Source: Aaosphaeria pasadenensis | Taxonomy: Eukaryota; Ascomycota; Dothideomycetes; Pleosporales | Length of the DNA stretch: 64,000 nucleotides | Assembly (NCBI GenBank): GCA_022813625.1 | Contig: JAKLMB010000034.1 | Coordinates: forward strand, 1 to 64,000 | Direction of reading: 5' to 3' | In this document: positions 59,101 to 64,000 of the stretch, piece by piece | Numbering within the stretch: position 1 is the stretch's first letter | Layout of the letters: the number at the start of each line of letters is the position of its first letter | Made by a program: the position numbers and the translations under genes | The notes under the pieces: generated by a model | The model's database searches: none | Seen by the model: only the letters and a program-made list of their open reading frames with translations | What the model was told of the DNA's origin: nothing

Positions 59101-61232
59101 GCCCAATCAACACGTACACGTACGACGCCCTATATCAACTCATTGAAGCAACAGGCCGCGAGCATCTTGGTCAACCCCCTGGGCCACCGGTGCCCTACAC
59201 CCAGTCCGACTCTAAGCGCTTTGGTGTACATCCCGGTGATGCTGCAGCTATGGGGCTTTATACTGAGCGCTATACATACGATGATATGGCGAACATGATT
59301 GAAATGAAGCATGACAGCTCAGATACCAGAGTCGATGTGGCTTCCAGGACTTGGACAAGAAGTTTCAAGTACGAAGAGTCGAGCTTGATAGAATTGAACA
59401 AAACTGGAAACCGACTCAGCTACTGTACTGTTGGTCGAGACCGGAATGACTTTGTGTATGATGAGCACGGGAATACGATCTATATGCCTCATCTCGGAGG
59501 CTCGCGAGCGACAGGGAATGTGAAATGGGACTATCTTGATCAGATGAAAGAACTGGATCTCGGTGGTGGTGGGACAGCATACTACACATACGACTCAACA
59601 GGCAAGCGCATTCGGAAGGTCATTGAGAGGGGACCAAATCTCACTGAAGAGCGTCTCTACCTCGGACCTGTCGAGTTCTTCCGCAAAAAGACGTCATCCA
59701 CATTCTTCGAACGAGAAAGCGTACACGTCTTCGACAACAGTAACAGGGTCGCTCTGGTAGAGTCCCGTGTAGAAGATACAGCTGGTTCTGATCGTGCTCC
59801 GGCGCGGTTGATCCGCTACCAACTAGCGACGCCGAACGGTTCCAGCGCCATCGAGCTCGATGATGAAGCCAAGACCCTTTCATACGAGGAGTACTCGCCT
59901 TATGGAACCACAACCTATCAAGCCTCTACGCCTACGCTCGAAACACCGAAACGCTACCGCTTCACCTCCAAAGAACGTGACGAAGAAAGCGGGCTTTCAT
60001 ATCATGAAGCACGCTACTACGCACCCTGGTTAGCCCGCTGGATCAACGTTGATCCACTTGGTACTGGGGATGGGCTGAATGTGTATCTATATTGCCATGC
60101 AGACCCTATCGGACGTTTAGACCCAACAGGCAATCAAGGCGTTCCTGACGAATCCTTTGTCAGCTTCGACCCATTGATGAGCTCCATTGATAACAGCGAT
60201 TTTGGGAAATCACTCGTTGAACCCCGGCCTGCGCTCACGCCATTGGCAAAGCCAATGACAAAATCGGAAGCGCGAGAGTATGGAAACAAGCAAGCAGCAC
60301 AGCAGCGCGCCAACCCTGCGCCCGAGACGCCGTATACTACCACTAAAACACCAGATCCCATGGAAGGTGCTGATGTGCAAGCCGGCCATTCAGTCACAGC
60401 TCGCCATGCTCCTGAATCGGGAATCAGTAAGCCAGACTGGGACCAACAAGAATTTCAGAGACTGCATAGTCGGAAAGGCCAAGGGTTAGACGTAGCGGTC
60501 ATGTCGCAAGATGGGTCTATCGAAGTGACGACACGGCATCGAGCGCAGGACTATTCGATGATTGATCCCGCTATTGATGACGTCAAGAAAGCCAATGGCA
60601 TGAAGCTGACACCCGATGCACAGCTGGAGGTCGGCAAACAAACCATATGGCGCAGTGAAAACGTGCCACTGGACCAGGGCCGCGTCGAGATGCTACAAGA
60701 ACTTGGGGCTGATGGGGCGCCAAAACGTGCGTGGGTCGATCCAACGATTACCAAAGAGATGAAGGCTGCAGCCAAGGAGGGTGACTTGTTTTCTATGGCA
60801 GCTAAGCAGTCAAAGAAAGCTGGCAAAGGCGCGAAAGCCCTCAAACTGTTAGGAAAGGGAGGGAAGAAACTCCTCGCAGCTGTTCCCTTTGTCGGCGCCG
60901 TGATGGGACATGCCTCTGCTGCAGAAGCCGCTATGTCTGGAGACATTCAGGGTGCGGCCTTGGACGAGTTTGGTAATGTTCCTGTTGCTGGAGATTTGTT
61001 GGATGCCGCACGTGGCGGTATGGATATTGGAGCAGCGCTTGATGCAGGGTTGGGCATCAGTGATGTTGCTGCTGGACATGGGGAAGATGTGAGGAAGTTT
61101 GCGAAGGATATAGGATTTAGTGAAGATACAGCGTTCTACATTGGGGCGGGGGGTGCAGCCTTGAGCTCGATAACTGTAGCACCGAGGATTGCGTTGGAGA
61201 ACACGATAAAAGAGTGGTGGAATGGGCGTTAG
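53124..61232 (+). CDS. Fused TcB-TcC (SpvB/TcdB/Rhs) subunit of a Tc toxin complex
   Basis: This 2702-aa single-exon protein starts with an SpvB-like domain (about residues 40-330; GGGAIRSMGEKFSTNPVTG). It continues with FG-GAP-like repeats (DLDGDGVADALIP at about 562, DISGDGLQDIV at about 620) and TcdB middle domains (VTEVTYAPSTKFYLQDK at about 770; EDSEFRGFG at about 830). Many YD/Rhs repeats follow, then the Rhs-associated core (RFTSKERDEESGLSYHEARYY at about 2280). In Tc complexes TcB and TcC build a hollow cocoon that holds the self-cleaved TcC C-terminus as cargo. The aspartyl self-cleavage signature is intact: D2310, D2327 and D2333 in DPTG (2333-2336). The cargo would be about residues 2338-2702. 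In bacteria TcB and TcC are usually separate, though fused forms occur. The ATG at 53124 is the first in frame; its context is weak and 53169 is an alternative. No intron or disruption was seen. Confidence 0.94.
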   Translation: MQTDGHFVPSEQVRMQNNGNNDNTEGKQKQEGSAFPNVSLPKGGGAIRSMGEKFSTNPVTGTASFSIPLPASSGRSGFGPSLSLSYDSGNGNGIFGLGWSLSLPSITRSTKKQLPRYKDDEESDIFLLSGSEDLVPVLRDDGTFFEDRNSAPGYVIRRYSPRIEDSFSRIERWSKVNDSADVHWRITSPDNVLTTFGLEEEYRIINPVDPSQIFTWLVSEIRDCKGNAVLYRYKKEDGAGIDLADVHQQNRGLANDIRRTSNRYLKSIVYGNNTPLLDENGNRPRFVDQAQIENAGWLFQAVFDYGEHDASKPMPVSTPHEWTHRQDSFSHYRAGFEIRTSRLCKRFLMFHHFQAEANVGMDCLVRSTDFVYNTKSAAGMDGVYTFLTSAQQCGYRRKGDGYFRKLLPPIDLAYSQPFLDPALKDVDSSVLENTPAGLAAQGVQFADLYSEGSPGLLTTGGSAWYFNRNTAPINTTYDEERLIQKPMFDPLELVLNTPNVTASSQWRLLDVSGHGLASVFYHDEDAGVVGFYENDKQEGWLPFTPLKNTINHLDLFDARVKLIDLDGDGVADALIPSENVWYPSLGEDGFGPPRYFPTFTDEEEGPTHLLFTQPEFLHFADISGDGLQDIVRVCNEEICYWPNLGFGRFGAKVTMDRSPIFDFHLDFRPNRIILADIDGSGTTDVVYLHSEGAKVFFNQCGNSWSDPLVLDSLSHMENDVSVDAVDLLGNGTTCLVVSSPFQSDFIAMRYLDLMTTKPHLLTRVDNNLGSVTEVTYAPSTKFYLQDKRAGMPWVTRLQFPVHVVESVRTYDRISKCMFASTYSYHHGYYDPEDSEFRGFGMVEQWDTAEISALTGNIAGSERVNMSLASDLPPVHTKTWFHLGAFLDRNSVSLHYEHEYFSDPSLSEDVARKWFLPDTVLSPGVGQEDEHDACRALKGKMLRQEVYTDDFLPPSSTDENEVDLSRLPHTVTETNFSVRLVQSRFNTQSAIIHATVRETISHQYERGSEPRITHSMIIETNEFGQILKEVTVGYGRSKPDMSLPTGWDREVQRKTYVTYSENAVTNKIDDNTLYPGSYRVPQQCEARSFELTGFDRGDPKTPFLYETWTKDNFDLVKSATEISFEEEPDISMLQKRLLKQSRTLFRKSDLTGNLPLTKMDHMALPGQSYRLAFTSSILDKHLENDGRPLIPDIRPLLTGKSTDEGGYVISADLKALGLFAPTDPDDCYWVPSGETFYSLRAGSPTVELQAARSNFYLPKRFRNPFGAESTITYDDYNLLIVDTIDSIGNRKTIGERNSTGTIVSNGNDYRVLQPRLMTDANCNRNEVAYDAFGLAVGTAVKGKLEDTPQVGDDLLHFKPDVEETLTSEYIQGIMADPDSVLEGATSRILYDAFTYMRTKDTQSPQPATTYTLSRMTHKSDLSGDEKTEVQHAFTYSDGFGRQIQQKSLTKPGPVLKRDTDGNIVLEPDADGHKRPVLTDHDVEPRWISDGWVVYNNKGLPIRQYEPFFTDSYSFEFDVRAGVSPVIFYDALGRVVATLYPNSTYTKQIFDPWSSTVWDNNDTVKLDPREDPDVKRFMKSYFDDEVLAGHEFKTWLQRRQAGGLGTEEETAAQKTLPHADTPGVTYLDSLSRTFLAMSHNKVAAEDHQLNGTDKKLYARTEMDIIGNVLAARDAMIQEGDDRGRIVTQNHYDMLGRPLHTMSMEKGHSFLLVNVLNQPMRAWNNRGHVTRSSYDQMNRLVKTFVFGDALHVDGPNQEVQVHRTIYGESHPEAEARNLRGTVYMTVDQAMASTTERIDFKGNKLETTQRICREYRNTVDWAVLESILPNDPRTPFDASALAGVLDTKLESDTYRASSAFDALNRLLTSQLPCSAQDAQSRLRLGYKNLSLVTIDYNIRNDSASDELVWTRFIKNLDYNAMGKRVLVDYGNGVHMTSEFDLDTGDLKRRTTWRGDNIPNRARDVLQDINYTYDPVGHIMHVIDSAQETNFFRNVIAGPINTYTYDALYQLIEATGREHLGQPPGPPVPYTQSDSKRFGVHPGDAAAMGLYTERYTYDDMANMIEMKHDSSDTRVDVASRTWTRSFKYEESSLIELNKTGNRLSYCTVGRDRNDFVYDEHGNTIYMPHLGGSRATGNVKWDYLDQMKELDLGGGGTAYYTYDSTGKRIRKVIERGPNLTEERLYLGPVEFFRKKTSSTFFERESVHVFDNSNRVALVESRVEDTAGSDRAPARLIRYQLATPNGSSAIELDDEAKTLSYEEYSPYGTTTYQASTPTLETPKRYRFTSKERDEESGLSYHEARYYAPWLARWINVDPLGTGDGLNVYLYCHADPIGRLDPTGNQGVPDESFVSFDPLMSSIDNSDFGKSLVEPRPALTPLAKPMTKSEAREYGNKQAAQQRANPAPETPYTTTKTPDPMEGADVQAGHSVTARHAPESGISKPDWDQQEFQRLHSRKGQGLDVAVMSQDGSIEVTTRHRAQDYSMIDPAIDDVKKANGMKLTPDAQLEVGKQTIWRSENVPLDQGRVEMLQELGADGAPKRAWVDPTITKEMKAAAKEGDLFSMAAKQSKKAGKGAKALKLLGKGGKKLLAAVPFVGAVMGHASAAEAAMSGDIQGAALDEFGNVPVAGDLLDAARGGMDIGAALDAGLGISDVAAGHGEDVRKFAKDIGFSEDTAFYIGAGGAALSSITVAPRIALENTIKEWWNGR
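60132..61232 (+). other. Putative cargo/effector domain after the Rhs cleavage motif
   Basis: About 365 residues follow the DPTG motif. The first 80 are Pro/Ser-rich. The next block has paired His and acidic residues (AGHSVTARHAPESG; EVTTRHRAQDYSMIDPAID), which resemble conserved blocks at the tips of bacterial Rhs proteins and could be a nuclease-like fold. The last 110 residues are Gly/Ala-rich and hydrophobic (LLAAVPFVGAVMG; GNVPVAGDLLDAARGG), as often seen behind Rhs tips. I do not recognise a named toxin family, so activity is unassigned. No separate immunity gene is seen next to it; the following gene is a nitroreductase on the other strand. Confidence 0.6.
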
Positions 61233-61598
61233 TGAAGTGAGAACGAAGGTCGAAATAGCTGCTGAAGTCAACATCTACTAAGGTCGATGCCGCAGTCATT
61301 TTAGGTCTTTTTGATACTACTTACTTTTTCATTCTTGCGAAGTATAATTGATTTTCTATTGAATTATGTTGTCATTTCGGGCAAGCACACGCACAATTCG
61401 CAAAGTTTTCGTTGTTCGCTTCTTGCATATAACTTTTATGTAGATGAAGGTTTTATTGAAGATGAAATTGAAATCTTGCACATTTCCAAAGCTTGAATTC
61501 GCAAAGAATTCGGAAATAAGCCTTGGTCGATTATAGGCAAAGCTTGAATTGTTAATTTATCTAGCATTCCTTCTCTTGTATAGAATTTAGTGTAATGC
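61233..61598. other. Convergent intergenic region
   Basis: This AT-rich stretch of 366 bp lies between the 3' ends of the TcBC and nitroreductase genes. No feature was identified. Confidence 0.5.
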
Positions 61599-62477
61599 CT
61601 ACTGCAACTGGAAATCACGTTCCTCAAGGACTTCTCGAAGAATCTCGCGCCCATCTAGGTTTCCTGACGCCAATTTTTGCGCGGCATGCCGTGACCAAGA
61701 ATCTTTTCTTACCTTTCCCTGACTTTCGTAAAAGTCCCCAAGAGTCTTGTTGTATGCAATAATGTGCTCATCCTGTCTTCCGGAGTCCCAGAAATTGCGG
61801 TGGAGTATTTCATGTTGATCTAGCCGCGGTTTTATCGAGGTCGGAGTGCTGTAATCTGGTTTCCCGATTGCCATTCCAAACAGACCAATAACCCGTGGTG
61901 GCAATCGAAGCAACTTGGACAGTTCTCGCGCATTGTTTCTGGCTGCGCCTACATAACAAATGCCAAAGCCCATTGACTCAGCAGCTAAGCTAATGTTCTG
62001 GGAAGCCAGGGCTGCGTCGATGGTTGCCATCAGAAACATATCCATGTGTTCAAGACCCTTCCCTGGTAGGCCTTCTTGCTCTGAAATCTTGCTCAATCTA
62101 CTCAGATCTGCACAGAAGAGTAGAAATAATGGAGCCTGTCGAATAAAGTCCTGGTCTCCACAGAGGGTTGCAACTTCTGCCTTGTGCTTTGGATCAGAGA
62201 TAGCAATGACACTCCATGTTTGTAGGCCCGAAGACGTGGATGCGCTCTGACCGGCGGCAAGCAATATCTCGAGCGTATCTGGGGTGAGAGGTTCAGAAGA
62301 GAAGTTTCGAGTTGATCTGTGGCCTAGAATGGTCCGTACTGTAGGTGAAAATGACTCAGAACTATCTTCCATGCGACCATTCTGGTAACGAAGATAGGCC
62401 AGCAACGGCGACTGTGTGTTCATTGTTTGTGCTGTATTGGAGGATGCATAGAACGGACAGCAGGCAGCTAGCAGCAT
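61599..62477 (-). CDS. NfsA/Frp-type nitroreductase family flavoprotein
   Basis: This intronless frame gives 292 aa, or about 274 aa if the ATG at 62423 is used. Landmarks of FMN-dependent NADPH oxidoreductases are SPTVRTILGHRSTRNFSSEPL at the N-terminus (FMN phosphate-binding Arg-Ser/Arg-Asn block), AGQSASTSSGLQTWSVIAI, AAESMGFGICYVGAARNN and LFGMAIGKPD. The family reduces nitro compounds, quinones or flavins with NAD(P)H in the cytosol. The C-terminal part (KVRKDSWSRHAAQKLAS) matches the usual end of the subgroup. The family is best known from bacteria, and the gene lies beside the Tc pair, so co-transfer is possible but unproven. The upstream ATG adds a stretch without similarity to the family, so 62423 or a later Met is a more likely start. 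Confidence 0.82.
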   Translation of the reverse strand: MLLAACCPFYASSNTAQTMNTQSPLLAYLRYQNGRMEDSSESFSPTVRTILGHRSTRNFSSEPLTPDTLEILLAAGQSASTSSGLQTWSVIAISDPKHKAEVATLCGDQDFIRQAPLFLLFCADLSRLSKISEQEGLPGKGLEHMDMFLMATIDAALASQNISLAAESMGFGICYVGAARNNARELSKLLRLPPRVIGLFGMAIGKPDYSTPTSIKPRLDQHEILHRNFWDSGRQDEHIIAYNKTLGDFYESQGKVRKDSWSRHAAQKLASGNLDGREILREVLEERDFQLQ

Positions 62478-62807
62478 TACTATTTATGCAATTCCAACGT
62501 CTTTGGTACTCGGTAAAGTATTGGTCATCCGTATATTATTGGTAATCGATCCAGTAATCGCTCCAACACATCAATTTGGACTTGGATTAACAGGGGGACA
62601 GGTACCTTATCAGACCTACCACCAATCCGCGACTTCAATTGTGCATCGTACGCGCCACGCTAAACATCGCCATGTATGTACCTTCCTACTAGCCGTGCTA
62701 GCCTAGCGTGCCTTGCTAGATAGATAGTTTTCTCCACCTACAGATTCTCCAAAAATGTTTCTCCAAATATAATTCCTCCACAGCTCTCAGCTTACCCGAA
62801 GAGCGAA
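62478..62807. promoter_or_regulatory. Divergent promoter region, nitroreductase / C2H2 regulator
   Basis: This 330-bp gap between two divergent start codons must contain both promoters. It includes short CTAGC/GCTAG repeats near 62690-62720. No other feature was seen. Confidence 0.45.
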
Positions 62808-64000
62808 ATGGACAATGCTTCGGAAACTAAAGACTTCGCCTGCTCCATATGTTCGCGTCGCTTCGCTCGTCTTGAGCATCTGCAAAGACACGCAAGAAGA
62901 CGTTCGTGCTGAAACAAGCATGTATCTGAACTTCGTTAACATGTAATTTAGACACCAAAGAGAAACCTTACTCATGCCACTGTGGAAAAAGTTTTACTCG
63001 CCGGGACCTTCTGACGCGACATACCCGTCTAGTTCATATGTCAGAACATGACCAAATTGCACCACCAAGACAGTCTGAAGCTTCGCGTTCAAATCAATGT
63101 ACACCTGTTCACCCGCCAGTGGTCACATCCACTGCCGAGCAACAAGCCCGAGCCCCTCCAGACCAGTGGATAGCGAGCTTGCCTCTGTCTTCAGATATTC
63201 TAGCTATTGACGACAGCGAAGCCTGCGCTGATGGCGGATCCATCGCTAACTTGCCCATGTTCCAGGACTTTGGCCTATTCACGGATACCGTGGGATTCAT
63301 GGGAATGGATCTCGTGGAGACCTTAGACGAAGGATCTTTCCTACACTACGGCGTGAACATGTCGTTTTCAGATGCCATGGCTACACTGGTCGAACCGTGT
63401 TCATCCGCTCTGGAAATAGACGGTGTGTTTGATTGCCCTACACATTCCACTGCAGTTCTTGACAATCCCCAACCAGATGATATGGCCGAATTGAAACCGT
63501 TGGTGTGCCCTTGGCGAGTTTCTGGGGAAGCCCGGCGACATTTGCTGGCGGCAATGGAAACAATGCCGAGTCAAATCGAGAAAATGCCTTCATGTCTGTC
63601 TCTGAATCGCTTTTGCACAGGTTTTTTCAGTGAGTTTCAGAGCCACGTGCCTATTGTACACAAAGCCACTTTCGACATTGAAGCCGCGAGTAAGTGTAAT
63701 CCCGAACTTGTGGTTGCAATAGCCTCCATCGGCGCTGTCTATCGCTTCCAAAAAGCGGATGCATTGTTTCTATTGAAGGTCGCTTTGGATCTGATTACCC
63801 GGAAATGGCAGAATGACAGTGCATCGGATCGTTATGACTTAGGCGGACTTCAAGCCCTTGTGTTACTGAGTTATTTCACACTATGGCAGAAGCAGTCGGA
63901 GATTTTACCGGAGCAATCACAGGTCCGTAAAATGCTACTGGACTGGGTGCAAAAGTTCCGGATTCCCCAGCCATCGGGAGACGGACCATCGAATTGGACA
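62808..64000 (+). CDS. C2H2 zinc-finger transcription factor with fungal regulatory domain (cut by window edge)
   Basis: The gene runs off the right edge. Exon 1 is 62808-62901 and exon 2 starts at 62952, across a 50-nt GT-AG intron placed inside the zinc-finger region. The spliced frame has two C2H2 fingers: C-x2-C-x12-H-x3-H (CSICSRRF, HLQRHARRH) and C-x-C-x12-H-x4-H (CHCGKSFTRRDLLTRHTRLVH), joined by a classic TKEKPYS linker. A Ser/Thr/Pro-rich stretch follows. From about 63590 the sequence resembles the fungal-specific regulatory domain of zinc-cluster proteins (RFCTGFFSEFQSHVPIVHKATF, then ALVLLSYFTLWQ). No stop occurs through 64000. Such C2H2 plus fungal_trans proteins regulate metabolism or clusters. 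It is a candidate regulator of the neighbouring nitroreductase or Tc genes, by position only. Confidence 0.82.

Noticed and set aside
42177..61232. Tc genes as bacterial contamination of the assembly
   Set aside because: A canonical fungal intron interrupts the TcA 5' end, no bacterial ribosome-binding site or operon is seen, and spliced fungal genes lie on both sides. Read coverage across the borders would settle it.
1..64000. tRNA, rRNA or riboswitch genes
   Set aside because: I saw no cloverleaf A/B boxes or rRNA-like sequence by eye; a tRNA and covariance-model scan would be needed to exclude them fully.

Overview
This window is the end of a filamentous ascomycete (Pezizomycotina) chromosome. 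It opens with CCCTAA telomere repeats. The genes have short GT-AG introns of about 48-75 nt with CTAAC-type branch sites. Fungal families dominate: HET-domain proteins, highly reducing polyketide synthases (HR-PKS), an AflR-type Zn2Cys6 regulator, CorA-like membrane proteins, and a C2H2 factor with a fungal regulatory domain. The species cannot be fixed from sequence alone.

Layout. 1-1810 is telomere plus AT-rich, TA-dinucleotide-rich DNA with no coding capacity. It looks RIP-degraded and carries two short repeat arrays. 1811-22440 is a decayed secondary-metabolite cluster: a 5'-truncated HR-PKS with a nonsense codon in its ACP, an AflR-like regulator, an FSH/LovG-like hydrolase with a GC-AG intron and a 19-nt exon, an MFS exporter, a sulfotransferase-family protein, and a full-length HR-PKS whose ketosynthase region has three frame disruptions. 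22850-31786 holds a four-helix membrane protein and two CorA-like proteins, separated by a stretch with the relic of a second MFS transporter. 31880-40517 holds an intronless P-loop NTPase with a C-terminal RyR domain and two divergently transcribed HET proteins.

The most striking part is 42177-61232. It holds two giant, intact genes transcribed away from each other: a TcA-type subunit (about 3305 aa) and a fused TcB-TcC/Rhs protein (2702 aa). These are the components of the bacterial Tc (ABC) toxin translocation complex. The TcA gene has acquired a canonical fungal intron at its extreme 5' end, and the pair shares a promoter of about 970 bp containing repeated CTTTCAGCTGAAAG-like palindromes. 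This points to a horizontally acquired and eukaryotised toxin-delivery machine, with a variable payload domain after the Rhs self-cleavage motif. A nitroreductase-family gene and a C2H2 regulator, cut by the window edge, follow at 61599-64000.

How the genes may work together (inference): the left cluster would once have made and exported a reduced polyketide, but both synthases now look broken. The HET and RyR/NTPase genes fit a subtelomeric self/non-self or stress-sensing repertoire. The Tc pair would assemble as a TcA pentamer with one TcBC cocoon.
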